Counted from the first letter of the stretch, positions 24,617-33,998 are shown. The stretch: 64,000 nucleotides of DNA from Anaerolineaceae bacterium (GCA_002699125.1 PABI01000183.1:32449-96448), one strand, 5' to 3'. Translations and numbers: made by a program. The notes: a model not told the origin generated them from the sequence alone.

Positions 24617-27334
24617 ATGAATCGTGCAGAACAAGCAAGTCACAACAAGAAAATATTTTGGTTTATTCTGGGTGTCGTGAGCCTGGGGCTGTTCATAGCC
24701 ATCCTGACAGCCGCTGGTGGTCAGGAGAACATCTCTGCGGCTCCCATCGGTGCCCAGTCGGATGATGGGCTGTGGCAGGATGTGGATGAGGCCACGCTGC
24801 GACTTTCCAGCGAACGGCCGATTGTGCCTACCGCCTACCGTGTGGTCTCGCTGGATTGGAATAAGCTGAACGGTTTGCTGGCCAACACGCCAGACAGCGT
24901 GGCTGAAGCGGCAAACAGTGAGGTCATTCTCTCGCTGCCGCTGCCGGATGGCACGTACGGCCGTTTCCAAATCAGCCAAACGGCCGTTATGCACCCTGAC
25001 CTCGCCGCCAAATTCCCTGAGATTCAAACCTATGCCGGTGTGGGCCTGGACGATTCCACCGCCTACGCCCGGCTGGACACCACGCCCAAAGGGTTTCACG
25101 CCATGATTTTGTCGGTAAACGGCCGTGTCTTCATCGATCCCTACAGCACCGCTGGCGTTGACCTTTACCAAAGCTATTATGCCAACGATTTCATCCCCAA
25201 CCTGCCCGACGACTTTGAACCGGATATTGTGGTCGAGCCAGAAGGCGAAACGGCCGAAAAGCCCGAAGCAATCACTGGTGCCATCAGCTCCGGCGGCACG
25301 CTGCGCACCTACCGCCTGGCCGTGGCCGCTACCGGCGAATACACGCAGTTCCACGGCGGCACCGTGCCGCTGGCGATGGCCGAAATTACGACTGCTATCA
25401 ATCGAGTGTCCGGAATCTATGAACGTGAAGTGGCTGTTCGGCTCCAGCTCATTGCTAGCAACAACTTGATCGTCTATACAAACAGCACTAGCGATCCTTA
25501 CACCAACAATGATGGCGTCGCCATGTTGAGCCAAAATCAAACCACTTTAGATAGCGTCATTGGTTCCGCAAACTACGATGTGGGTCATGTTTTCAGCACT
25601 GGCGGTGGTGGTGTTGCCACCTTGGGTGTGCCATGTGTGTCTGGTCAAAAGGCTAGAGGCGTGACAGGTTTAAGCTCGCCGGTTGGTGATCCTTTTTATG
25701 TGGATTACGTGGCGCATGAGATGGGTCATCAGTTTGCCGGAAATCACACGTTTAACGGAAATGCTGGTTTTTGTAATTCGTTTGGTCAGCGGAGCGCTTC
25801 AACTGCGTACGAGCCTGGAAGCGGTAGCACGATAATGGCTTATGCTGGCATTTGCAGCCCGCAAAATCTGCAAAGTAACAGTGATGATTATTTCCACGGC
25901 ATTAGCTTTGATGAGATTGTGAATTACACAACATTAGGCGATGGCAATAGCTGTGCGGTGCAAACGCCTTCAGGCAATACAGCGCCGAGTGTTGATGCCG
26001 GTGCCAGCTACAGCATCCCGTTGAATACACCATTTACGCTCACTGGCTCTGCCAGCGATTCAGGCGGTTCCGGCTCGCTCACCTACAATTGGGAGGAATT
26101 TGATCTTGGCCCGGCCGGCGATCCCAATTCTCCCTCAGGCAATGCGCCGATTTTCCGTTCGTTCCCGGCAACGTCTTCCCCTTCGCGCACTTTCCCACGC
26201 ATGTCGGACATTGTGAATAACGTGCAGACGATGGGTGAACTGCTGCCGAGCTATGCCCGCACCCTAAATTTCCGCCTCACCGTGCGCGATAACCAGCCTG
26301 TAGGTGGGGTGGCGTATGATTCGACGACGGTAACGGCCGTTGCCGGCACCGGTCCATTCTTGGTAACCGATCCCAACACCAGCCAAACCTGGACGGGCAA
26401 CACTCTGGAAATGGTGACCTGGAACGTGGCCGGCACCACCGCCGCGCCAATCAGCTGCGCCAACGTCAACATCCAACTTTCCACCGATGGCGGGTTTACC
26501 TATCCCACGGTGCTGGAGGCCAACACGCCCAACGACGGCAGCGAGAGTATCTTTGTGCCCAATCTGAGCACCAGCAGCGCCCGCGTGCGCGTTAGCTGCG
26601 CCAATAACATCTTCTTCGACATCTCCAATGCTAACTTCACGATTCAGCTTGGCGTTGCCGGCGACCCGTCCCTGGCGGTGAGCAAGAGCGTACAGCCCAC
26701 GGGCAGCGTAGCGCCTGGGGATATGCTGACCTACTCAATTGATGTAGATAATGAGGGCACGGGTCTGGCCGGTAACACCACGGTAACCGATACGTTTGCC
26801 AGCGCCTTGGTGAATCCGGAATGTAACGGTGTTCCCGGTAATCTGGTGGATACGGTGTCGATTAATCCTACACTGAGCGTGAATTACACCTGCACCGCAG
26901 AAGTTGATCCGTCATTGGCGCTGGCTGTGGATATGACGGCCGTTCCCGCCGTCATCGAAAGTGGTGAACAGGTGACCTACACCATTATCGTCACCAACAG
27001 CCACAGCAGCCTGAGCCTGAACAACGTGCAGGTAAGCGCGCCCGGCATCACCGGCTGCACGCCGGCCCTGGGCACGCCGCAAACGTTGGCCGCCAGGGCC
27101 AGCCAGACGTACAGCTGCCCCAACGTTGTGGTCAATTCCCCGGCTGCCACCACCGCCACGGCAACTGGCCAACTTACCATCAGCAACACAGCCGCCGCTT
27201 CCGACCCAGATGATCCTGATGCGCCGGCCAACAGCAACACCGTGCAAACTCAGGTCGTCGTTACCGGCCGCGATTCGTTTGCCGTGTACCTGAGTGATTA
27301 CTTCTACCAATATTTGCCGATTGTGATGCGGTAA
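24617..27334 (+). CDS. Secreted reprolysin-like zinc metalloprotease with PKD and DUF11 domains
   Basis: A 905-residue exported protein. A signal anchor (IFWFILGVVSLGLFIAILTA) follows the basic N-terminus. Residues about 215-455 are an M12B/metzincin-like catalytic domain with HEMGHQFAGNH (HExxHxxxxxH) near residue 366 and a Met-turn candidate in TIMAYAGIC. A PKD/Ig-like domain follows (NTAPSVDAGASYSIPLN), then beta-sandwich modules, then two DUF11-type repeats (LAVSKSVQPTGSVAPGDMLTY and MTAVPAVIESGEQVTYTI). The protein ends YQYLPIVMR. An AGGA lies before the ATG. Predicted role: degradation of extracellular protein. Gene end and convergent neighbour are separated by a hairpin. Confidence 0.88.
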   Translation: MNRAEQASHNKKIFWFILGVVSLGLFIAILTAAGGQENISAAPIGAQSDDGLWQDVDEATLRLSSERPIVPTAYRVVSLDWNKLNGLLANTPDSVAEAANSEVILSLPLPDGTYGRFQISQTAVMHPDLAAKFPEIQTYAGVGLDDSTAYARLDTTPKGFHAMILSVNGRVFIDPYSTAGVDLYQSYYANDFIPNLPDDFEPDIVVEPEGETAEKPEAITGAISSGGTLRTYRLAVAATGEYTQFHGGTVPLAMAEITTAINRVSGIYEREVAVRLQLIASNNLIVYTNSTSDPYTNNDGVAMLSQNQTTLDSVIGSANYDVGHVFSTGGGGVATLGVPCVSGQKARGVTGLSSPVGDPFYVDYVAHEMGHQFAGNHTFNGNAGFCNSFGQRSASTAYEPGSGSTIMAYAGICSPQNLQSNSDDYFHGISFDEIVNYTTLGDGNSCAVQTPSGNTAPSVDAGASYSIPLNTPFTLTGSASDSGGSGSLTYNWEEFDLGPAGDPNSPSGNAPIFRSFPATSSPSRTFPRMSDIVNNVQTMGELLPSYARTLNFRLTVRDNQPVGGVAYDSTTVTAVAGTGPFLVTDPNTSQTWTGNTLEMVTWNVAGTTAAPISCANVNIQLSTDGGFTYPTVLEANTPNDGSESIFVPNLSTSSARVRVSCANNIFFDISNANFTIQLGVAGDPSLAVSKSVQPTGSVAPGDMLTYSIDVDNEGTGLAGNTTVTDTFASALVNPECNGVPGNLVDTVSINPTLSVNYTCTAEVDPSLALAVDMTAVPAVIESGEQVTYTIIVTNSHSSLSLNNVQVSAPGITGCTPALGTPQTLAARASQTYSCPNVVVNSPAATTATATGQLTISNTAAASDPDDPDAPANSNTVQTQVVVTGRDSFAVYLSDYFYQYLPIVMR

Positions 27335-27345
27335 GCAGGGAGGCT

Positions 27346-27390
27346 GGAGATTAGAGATTGGAGATTGCCAATCTCTGATCTCCAATCTCC
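27346..27390. terminator. GGAGATTAGAGATTGG-family hairpin between convergent genes
   Basis: Left arm 27346-27367 and right arm 27369-27390 match at 19 of 22 positions. It lies between two convergent genes and can act as a bidirectional terminator. It belongs to the repeat family also found in coding DNA at 43814-43880, 46381-46470, 46865-46906 and 63081-63111. Confidence 0.7.
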
Positions 27391-27393
27391 TCG

Positions 27394-28617
27394 TTAGCTG
27401 ATTGCCCCGGCTAACGCAGCCAGCGCTTGCTTCTCAGCGGCGTAGATGTGTTCCAGATGGCCCTGCATGTCGGTAAAGAGGGCGTGCATGGTGTCGTTGT
27501 TGATGGGGAAACGGCTTGTCCTGAGCCCGCCGAAGGAGCCGTTTAGCTCCACCTCCATATCCTGCAACTGCTGGCTCAACTGGCGCAGCTTATCATCGGC
27601 CTCCGTGCCCCTGGCCAAAAAGAGGCTGTACTTCTGCGCCAGCAGCGCTTTTGTCTCTTTCAGCGGAGCAATCTCATCCGGCAGCACGGCATCGGCAAAG
27701 TCGCGCCACAAATCGGACACGTGTCGATACTGCTCTGCTGCTTCTCCCAGCGTTGACTGATTCAAAATCTCCTCGGCTTCTTGCAGGAAATCGGCATAGA
27801 AACCGCGCAGGCCGCCGCCCGCCGTGCCAAACAGCTTGATGCCTTCGTGTAACGAACGGAGCGTGCTGTACAATCCCGCTTTTTCTTTAAAGACAACCGG
27901 CCAGCCCTTCTTGTTTTTGGTGTCGGTCATCATTTTGGCCCACTTTTTGTAGACGGGCAGAGCAAAGGTTTGTGAACTTTGGCTGAGATAATCAACGCAA
28001 TCTTCCAGCCCGGCCATGATCGCCGCCGGCAGGTCAAATTCAGTGCCGTTGCTTTCTAGCAAAAGCAGCCGGTTTTTGTAGGAGCCAATGCGCCCCCGCG
28101 CCTGGCTTAAACTTTCCCCATCAACGGTGAGCGGTTTTTGCGACCGGTCATCCAATAAATAGTGGCCGTTTTCCTGGCCAAAGACGGTGACAAAGTGGCC
28201 AAAGCAGCCTTCGTACATGGGGCGCAGGTGGAAGTAGGGTAATTTTTCCTGATCGACCCAAGCGATGGGGAAACGGCCGTCGCCCAATGCTTCATCTAAA
28301 TGTCTTGCGGCCGTTTTGGCTCCGCCTGTTTCCAAGAATTCTGTCTTCACGCCGACACGGTTACAAAAATTTTGCATGAATTCCGTGGTGTAGTTCCATT
28401 TGTTTTGGAAACCCATTACCAGGATGGCAGCATCATACTTTTTAAACTCCCACAGGATGTAGCCGCAGCCCAACCCACCAGCAATGCCCAACACCATTGG
28501 TTCGCTGAGGGGACGGCCGTTGTGCGGCGACACAAACCCCTGGTTGGCCAATACATTCGTCATCGCCGCCGTCTCCGGGTGAACGCCACCCAATTGTGTG
28601 TAATTTTCCTTGCTCAT
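27394..28617 (-). CDS. BtrH N-terminal domain / DUF4872 protein
   Basis: A 407-residue soluble protein. The N-terminal half resembles the BtrH (butirosin biosynthesis) cysteine-protease-like acyltransferase fold: GIAGGLGCGYILWEF holds the likely active Cys, and GHFVTVFGQENGHYLLDD the likely His and Asp. The C-terminal half (ARGRIGSYKNRLLLLE...) resembles DUF4872. No antibiotic cluster surrounds it. Near residues 360-367 a short GGLRTSR-type insertion is encoded by the TCCTGAGC...GAAGGA repeat (27516-27537). An AAAGGAG site precedes the ATG. Confidence 0.75.
   Translation of the reverse strand: MSKENYTQLGGVHPETAAMTNVLANQGFVSPHNGRPLSEPMVLGIAGGLGCGYILWEFKKYDAAILVMGFQNKWNYTTEFMQNFCNRVGVKTEFLETGGAKTAARHLDEALGDGRFPIAWVDQEKLPYFHLRPMYEGCFGHFVTVFGQENGHYLLDDRSQKPLTVDGESLSQARGRIGSYKNRLLLLESNGTEFDLPAAIMAGLEDCVDYLSQSSQTFALPVYKKWAKMMTDTKNKKGWPVVFKEKAGLYSTLRSLHEGIKLFGTAGGGLRGFYADFLQEAEEILNQSTLGEAAEQYRHVSDLWRDFADAVLPDEIAPLKETKALLAQKYSLFLARGTEADDKLRQLSQQLQDMEVELNGSFGGLRTSRFPINNDTMHALFTDMQGHLEHIYAAEKQALAALAGAIS
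27516..27537. repeat. TCCTGAGC-n-GAAGGA repeat inside a gene
   Basis: A copy of the TCCTGAGCxxGCCGAAGGA sequence in frame in the BtrH-like gene, encoding part of GSFGGLRTSR. A second copy is at 43814-43880 in the YYY gene. Confidence 0.65.
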
Positions 28618-28657
28618 TTTTGCTCCTTTCTACTTTGCACTATTCACTTCTCACTTT

Positions 28658-29557
28658 TCACTCGCCTACCTTCCGCACCGGAATAAAAATATCCGTCTCA
28701 TTCAGAGCATAAGCTGGATTGATGCGCGTGGTGCGGTAAATCTCGATCACCGGCAGTCCGATGAGCTCGATGTTTTTGATTTGCGCCAACTGCTGAAAAA
28801 AGTTGTGATATACCTGATCAAACCCGGCGTCCAGTGGCCCGATGTAGGTCATCGTGGCAAAGTGGCCGCCGGGCAGCGTCTGGCAGCCAATATTTCCGTC
28901 CGCGCGAAACGGTTCGTCCACGCTGAGGCAAATATCAAAGCGCACTTTTTCCGTGGGGGTGATGTTTGGGTCATCGTGGCCCACGCCCAGCAACAGGTTA
29001 TCGCCCGTGTACAGTCCGTGGGCGTCGGCCCAGTTGATGAGCGTGTTGTACTGCCCTGTATCTACCTTCTCATACGCCCCCAGGTGGCGAATGAAGGCCA
29101 CGGGGATGGGCTTCAATTTTTGGATGGTGACGCGAGAGCAGCTGGTTTTGGTGGCCAGCGTGTTGAGCAGGGTGGTGTTGGTTGGGTGCTGTTGGTGCAG
29201 GGAACGGCCGTACGACGTGCGATACTGTCTCGGCGTTACCCCAAACCAACGCTTGAAGGCCCGGGTAAACGTTTCTGGTGCCTGGAAGCCCCAATTCAGG
29301 GCAATTTCCAAAATGGTGGCGTCGCGAATTTTCAGGTCGAAGGCGGCTCGTTCCAGCCGCAGCCGCTGCGTGTACTGCTTGGGTGTCTCACCGATGGTGC
29401 CGCGAAACAGGCGGTGAAAATGATACGGTGACAGCGCTGCCTTCTCGGCCAGCTCTGCCAGCGACAGATCGGCATCCAGATGGGACTGGACGTGGGCCAG
29501 GATGGGCAGCAGAGCGGCCGTCTGATTGTTGGGATCAAATGTGGCTGGGCGAGTCAT
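28658..29557 (-). CDS. AraC-family regulator with GyrI-like effector domain
   Basis: A 299-residue regulator. Residues 15-115 hold two AraC helix-turn-helix motifs (LSLAELAEKAALSPYHFHRLFRG and ATILEIALNWGFQAPETFTRAFKRWFG). A GyrI-like/BacR ligand-binding domain follows (VTIQKLKPIPVAFIRHLGAYEKV ... FDICLSVDEPF). It is of the Rob/SoxS-like type with a drug-binding domain. A TATAAT box ends six bases before the ATG, so the mRNA should be leaderless. The regulated target is not evident; the next gene downstream is the BtrH-like protein. Confidence 0.88.
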   Translation of the reverse strand: MTRPATFDPNNQTAALLPILAHVQSHLDADLSLAELAEKAALSPYHFHRLFRGTIGETPKQYTQRLRLERAAFDLKIRDATILEIALNWGFQAPETFTRAFKRWFGVTPRQYRTSYGRSLHQQHPTNTTLLNTLATKTSCSRVTIQKLKPIPVAFIRHLGAYEKVDTGQYNTLINWADAHGLYTGDNLLLGVGHDDPNITPTEKVRFDICLSVDEPFRADGNIGCQTLPGGHFATMTYIGPLDAGFDQVYHNFFQQLAQIKNIELIGLPVIEIYRTTRINPAYALNETDIFIPVRKVGE

Positions 29558-29563
29558 GGGATT

Positions 29564-29569
29564 ATTATA
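29564..29569 (-). promoter_or_regulatory. TATAAT -10 box for a leaderless araC-type mRNA
   Basis: TATAAT on the minus strand with a 6-base gap to ATG 29557. The predicted start coincides with the A of the ATG. No clear -35 is seen 17 bases further up. Confidence 0.6.
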
Positions 29570-29606
29570 CGGGAGGGAGACGGCCGTTTCTTGATCTTTC
29601 TTGCGC

Positions 29607-31820
29607 TTATGCTTCTCCGCCCGTTGTCAGCAAATCTTCATCCAGCTGCGCATTGCGCACCAGCAGCACCGTGCCCACCGCCCGAATCAGCTCATCCAGC
29701 CGCTGGCTGTAAGGCGCTGCTTCTTCTTTGGTTGGCAGTTTCATCCCCAGCAGCGTCAGGTCGGCATTGAAGCTGTTTTCCTTGATCACCTCGGCAATCG
29801 GTTGGCGGGGATCTTGCCGCACGATAACCACCGGCTCCGCTTCTACCCGGACATCAGCCAGCATCTGCTCCAGATGTTTTCGGGTTTGGGCAATGCCATC
29901 CTGGCCGTCGATGATGCGCAGCAGCCGGATCTGTGATTGGAACCAGTCGCCATGCTGCTGGATGAGATAGGCCAGCAGCAGCTTTAAATCGGCATTGCCG
30001 CCGCGCCCCTGCCACCACACGTTGATAATTCGCTTCTGGCCAAATCCCCGTTCGTAATCATAGTTTAAAAACAGCACCGATTTGCGCACCGCCACCAGTT
30101 GACGCATCAAATCCACCTGCATCATGCGCCCTTGCGGCGTGCGGCTCCAGCCCAGCAAGATGGAATTGGGGGCCAGATTGCCAATGCCGTGAGCCTGGGC
30201 CAGCGTCAGAGCCCCCTGCTGAAAATCTGCCACGACCTCAGCTTCAGCAAAAGCGGTCATGCCGTGGTCCTGAATGTAGTTGCGAATCTGGCGTCGGGCC
30301 GTTTCCCGCAGATTTTTGCCCACCAGCTTCTCCACGTCGCCAATGATGAGCTGGAAAAAAGTGACGATGCCCCGTCCCAAACTCAGCCAGTCGGCTACGG
30401 CTACCAGCTGCTCCCGGTTGTGCGGCTGCCCGGTAAAAACAATCAGGTTGGGACGCCAGTTTTTGGGACTGCTGCGTTCGGTTTCCAGCTGGAGCAAGGC
30501 GTAGCGAGCCAGGGCAGTCCAGATGCCGCTCTTTACGTCGCCCCAGGTGCGGCGTACCTGCCGTCGTTCCAGGGCAAAAAAGACGCCGTAGGTAATGATA
30601 ATGGCAATAATCGTGGCCACTGGGCTGATGAGGAACATTGCCCCGTAGCAGCCAACGGCCCCCAGCATGGAAACCGGCCAGGGAATCTGAAAGCGGGGCC
30701 GGTAGCTGGGGTTGCCTACAAGCTTTTCGATGCTGGCTACCAGGTTGACCATGCCGTAAGTGTTTAGGAAAAACATGGAGATGATAGGGGCCACAAAATT
30801 AAGATCGCCCAGCCAGATCACGGCGATGGCAATGGCGGCGGAGAGCAGTACGGCCACGCGCGGTTCGGTCTGGCTGCCCATTTTGCCCGCCATCCAGGTG
30901 GGCAAAACGCGGTCTTGGGCAATGGCTTGCAGGGTACGCGGCGCGGCCAGCACGCTGCCCAGCGCCGACGACAGGGTAGAAGCCCAAACGCCGGCCAGAA
31001 TCAGCGTAGGTACCAGCGCCACACCCTGCATGGCCAGGTTGTTGTTGATTAGCTCGTCAGCCGTAAGGTGGGCGGCAAACCAGATGACGGCGAGGATGTA
31101 GATAACGGCCGTTACCAAAATCGACAAGATCGTGCCTTTGGGAATGCTCTTGCTGGGGTCTTTTAGATCGCCAGACAGACTGATGCCAACTTCGATGCCG
31201 GTGACCGCCGGAAAGAAGACGGCAAACACGGTCCAGAAATTGTTGCCACTGGTGTAGTTGGCGGCAAAGTTAATCGGCACGAAGCTGTTCCAGCCACCGG
31301 CAAAAAATGAAATCAAGGAGATCACCAGGACGGCCAGAATAAAAAATTGAATGCGCAGGGCAAAATCGGCCCCGACGTAGGCAATGAGGGCAAAGATGAG
31401 GGCAACGGCCGTTGCCACCAAACGGGGGTCGATCTGCTGAAAAAATTCAATCGCCAGCAGCGCCTCTGTAAAACCAATAATGTAAAAGGCAATGGAAATG
31501 GCCTGGGAAAGATACAGCGGAATGCCAATTGCGCCGCCCACCTCCAGCCCCAGCGAGCGGGAGATAAGGTAATAGTTGCCCCCGGCGCGCACATCCATGC
31601 TGGTGGCAATCGCCGAGAGTGACAGTCCGGTGAGGAAGGAAATGAGATTGGCTAACACGACGATGGTCAGCGCACCCCACAGGCCAGCCTGGCCCACCAC
31701 CCAGCCGACGCGGAGGAAAAGGATAATGCCTAAAATTGTGAGAATGTTAGGGGTGAAAACGCCCGTAAACGTGCCAAATCGTCCTGTCTGGGTGGTGGAG
31801 GTGTTGTTTTTGACAGTCAT
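29607..31820 (-). CDS. SLC12-type (cation-chloride cotransporter) APC permease
   Basis: A 737-residue membrane protein. The first helix region GVFTPNILTILGIILFLRVGWVVGQAG is the hallmark of the SLC12 Na/K/Cl cotransporters. About twelve helices cover residues 20-430. The C-terminal 300 residues are cytoplasmic and partly resemble the SLC12/universal-stress-like regulatory domain (PNLIVFTGQPHNREQLVAVADWL, LAPNSILLGWSRTP). An AGGTAGG site precedes the ATG. Predicted function is electroneutral ion or amino-acid transport; the ion set is unknown. Confidence 0.88.
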   Translation of the reverse strand: MTVKNNTSTTQTGRFGTFTGVFTPNILTILGIILFLRVGWVVGQAGLWGALTIVVLANLISFLTGLSLSAIATSMDVRAGGNYYLISRSLGLEVGGAIGIPLYLSQAISIAFYIIGFTEALLAIEFFQQIDPRLVATAVALIFALIAYVGADFALRIQFFILAVLVISLISFFAGGWNSFVPINFAANYTSGNNFWTVFAVFFPAVTGIEVGISLSGDLKDPSKSIPKGTILSILVTAVIYILAVIWFAAHLTADELINNNLAMQGVALVPTLILAGVWASTLSSALGSVLAAPRTLQAIAQDRVLPTWMAGKMGSQTEPRVAVLLSAAIAIAVIWLGDLNFVAPIISMFFLNTYGMVNLVASIEKLVGNPSYRPRFQIPWPVSMLGAVGCYGAMFLISPVATIIAIIITYGVFFALERRQVRRTWGDVKSGIWTALARYALLQLETERSSPKNWRPNLIVFTGQPHNREQLVAVADWLSLGRGIVTFFQLIIGDVEKLVGKNLRETARRQIRNYIQDHGMTAFAEAEVVADFQQGALTLAQAHGIGNLAPNSILLGWSRTPQGRMMQVDLMRQLVAVRKSVLFLNYDYERGFGQKRIINVWWQGRGGNADLKLLLAYLIQQHGDWFQSQIRLLRIIDGQDGIAQTRKHLEQMLADVRVEAEPVVIVRQDPRQPIAEVIKENSFNADLTLLGMKLPTKEEAAPYSQRLDELIRAVGTVLLVRNAQLDEDLLTTGGEA

Positions 31821-31900
31821 TAACCTACCTTGTGTTGTTGAAATCGAGCGTAATCGAGTTTAGGCAAAGGTCAATGATTTGGCAACTGGAAAACAAAAAA

Positions 31901-31934
31901 TGGGGTGGTTGGCTAACCTTAACCAACCGCCCCA
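31901..31934. terminator. Stem-loop upstream of the SLC12 gene
   Basis: Arms 31901-31912 and 31923-31934 (12 bases, one mismatch) with a 10-base loop. It lies between the DUF4367-like gene's stop and the SLC12 gene's start on the same strand and may separate their transcripts. Confidence 0.55.
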
Positions 31935-31950
31935 GATGATACGGGATTAA

Positions 31951-32044
31951 AACTTGACAGGTTTACACAACATTTTATTCAAAAAGGTTCTTTGCCCTGC
32001 AAAATTGGCTTGCTTTCAAGCTCAATTTGAAAACCTGTCAAGTT
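31951..32044. repeat. AACTTGACAGGTTT inverted repeat
   Basis: Perfect 14-base arms (31951-31964 and 32031-32044). The same AAACCTGNCAGGTTT core recurs twice at 33999-34013 and 34079-34093. Confidence 0.75.
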
Positions 32045-32060
32045 TGATTTTCTGATACTT

Positions 32061-33158
32061 TTACTCAGCCAGATTTTGGGCCATTTGCAGCAGGTCCGCC
32101 AGGGTTAGGTCTGGGCTGCTGGATTTGAGTTCGTATCGCTTGCCGTTGGCTTCCCAGGTGAGCCGCTGGTCGGGTGCGTTGTTGTCCCAAACGGCCGTTT
32201 GCAGCGGATATGTGCCGGGTTGAACGGGTTCACTCATGACCCAGATACCTTTCACGTATTCGCCCGTCACGCCAGGGGCAATTTCTACCGATTGGGTGAT
32301 GGCGTTGTCGCCGATGGTTTCGCCCACGTTGCCGTCGGCGGCCAGCTTGCTGTCTTGCGTCAGCAAAATGGTATCGGTGCCATTGCGGTAAAATAGGCTG
32401 ATGAATGTCGGCACGTGTGGTCCGGAAGCGCCTTCCATGTCGGCGATGGGGGCAAAGACGGTGTCCAGCGCATAGCCGGCCGGCAAATTGGTGATGGTGG
32501 CCACGGGATAACCCAGCAGGGCGGCCGCCTCGCTCAGCGCAACGTTGTTGGTGGCGATACCGCCGCCACCACCCGCGCTGCCGCTGCTGTCGGACGATAT
32601 GACGGTCAGACTGTCTTCGTCTTCGGCGATGGTAACCTCAATTTCGTCGCTGCTGGTTACCGCAGCGGAGCCTGCTTCGGACTCGACGACCACGGCGACT
32701 GGTTCATCCTCTTCACCCGTCACGGTGACGGTTTGCGAGCCATCTTCGGTGACGGCCGTTTCCACCACAATTTCACTTTCCTCTGGAATCTCAACCGCCA
32801 GCTCATCTGCTTCCACACCGACGATAACCACGTCGGCTGCCGGTTCGGCCGCTGCCGGCAGGTCGCTGCTGCGCTGGAAAAACCGCAGCATTTCCTGGGC
32901 CATCGTTTGTCCGGTGGGCGTAAACAGGGCAAATGCCGCCATGAGTAAGGCCACCAAGGTCAGTCCCAGGGCCAATCGTTTGCCAAATCCGTTTAAACTT
33001 GAACGTCTCATTTGTTTGTCTCCTTGACTTTGTGTTGCCATCCACGGCATGGCGGCCATGCGTCGGTGAAAACGGCGGCCAAGGGGAACGTCTGTTGTTT
33101 CTAAAAGCTGCACAATTTGTTCTTCAGTCGGTGCAGACTGCTTATCTTGATGTTTCAT
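32061..33158 (-). CDS. Anti-sigma-like membrane protein with DUF4367-like domain
   Basis: A 365-residue protein whose ATG overlaps the ECF sigma factor stop by four bases. Residues 1-60 are cytoplasmic and basic. One membrane helix is at about 60-80 (RLALGLTLVALLMAAFALF). The exported part begins with a Glu/Val/Thr-rich repetitive region, then a Gly/Ser-rich linker, then a domain with GYPVATITNLPAGYALDTVF, typical of DUF4367/anti-sigma-type sensors. No zinc-binding HxxxCxxC anti-sigma motif is seen. The operon position makes an anti-sigma role likely. Confidence 0.7.
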   Translation of the reverse strand: MKHQDKQSAPTEEQIVQLLETTDVPLGRRFHRRMAAMPWMATQSQGDKQMRRSSLNGFGKRLALGLTLVALLMAAFALFTPTGQTMAQEMLRFFQRSSDLPAAAEPAADVVIVGVEADELAVEIPEESEIVVETAVTEDGSQTVTVTGEEDEPVAVVVESEAGSAAVTSSDEIEVTIAEDEDSLTVISSDSSGSAGGGGGIATNNVALSEAAALLGYPVATITNLPAGYALDTVFAPIADMEGASGPHVPTFISLFYRNGTDTILLTQDSKLAADGNVGETIGDNAITQSVEIAPGVTGEYVKGIWVMSEPVQPGTYPLQTAVWDNNAPDQRLTWEANGKRYELKSSSPDLTLADLLQMAQNLAE

Positions 33159-33799
33159 GATTCACTCTCCCTTGAGATCACCACAGCCAGATTTTCCTGT
33201 GCTGTGGGCCACGCTTCCCGTAGCCGGGACAATTCGCGCCGAATAATGACCGAAACGTGATTGTCGCTAAGCGTCAGATGGGCGGCGATCTGTTTGACGC
33301 GCCAGCCCACCAGATAGCGCAAGACAAGGATTTCACGCGATCGTTCGGGCAAATCATCCAGCAGCTGCCACAGAATTTGGCGCTGTTCCTGCGAGATTGC
33401 TTTTTGCTCAGGCCCTTCGCCTTTATCTACCGTCAACTGCTCATTTAGCTGGCCGGGAAGACCATGCCGTTCTTTGTGCCGATATTTGTCGATGACCAGA
33501 CGGCGGGCGATGGTGAACAGCCAGCCAAGCGCTGCTTCTTCATCACCGCTGAACCGTTTACGCGCTTTCCAGGCGCGTTCGTAGGTTTCGGCCGTCAGGT
33601 CTTCGACTTCAACGGCCGTATGGCCGCTGATGCCGTAGATGTACCTGGCTACGCTGACGTGTGTCTGTTCATAGAGCTGGGCAAAGGCATCTGCACCGTG
33701 ATAAGCCGGGGAACGGGCGCGCCCAAAGGGCAGCTTAAGCGAAAGCCGAAGCTTTTTGGGCAGCAATGAAACGGTCGTTTCCAGGTTGTGTTCAGACAT
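33155..33799 (-). CDS. ECF sigma-70 family RNA polymerase sigma factor
   Basis: A 214-residue ECF sigma factor. Region 2 is DAFAQLYEQTHVSVARYIYG ... DLTAETYERAWKARKRF ... LFTIARRLVIDKYR. Region 4 is LPERSREILVLRYLVGWRVKQIAAHLTLSDNHVSVIIRR. The start is set at ATG 33799; an AAGGAG lies 11 bases ahead, and a further in-frame ATG ten codons upstream is less likely. It is translationally coupled to the downstream membrane protein. It may control its own operon and cell-surface genes; targets are unknown. Confidence 0.9.
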   Translation of the reverse strand: MSEHNLETTVSLLPKKLRLSLKLPFGRARSPAYHGADAFAQLYEQTHVSVARYIYGISGHTAVEVEDLTAETYERAWKARKRFSGDEEAALGWLFTIARRLVIDKYRHKERHGLPGQLNEQLTVDKGEGPEQKAISQEQRQILWQLLDDLPERSREILVLRYLVGWRVKQIAAHLTLSDNHVSVIIRRELSRLREAWPTAQENLAVVISRESES

Positions 33800-33998
33800 A
33801 CGGATGCAGTTCTCCTTGCCCAAAATCACATGAACTTTATGGGCAGCCAGGTGATTTTAGATTTGTATCCTCGCGAGTGGGCGAAGCGCAGCCAGGCCTG
33901 CAAGCTTGTAAGTTCCTTTGCGCTTCACCTAACTATGGAAACGAAGAAACAGCAAAAATCTGACACATTTGTCCAAATCGGGGAGTTGAATGCAAGAG

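Noticed and set aside
27516..27537. Insertion sequence remnant in the BtrH-like gene
   Set aside because: Too short, no terminal inverted repeats or target duplication visible, and no transposase in the window.
28610..29431. A 273-residue plus-strand open frame
   Set aside because: It overlaps the AraC/GyrI gene on the other strand, which has clear domains.
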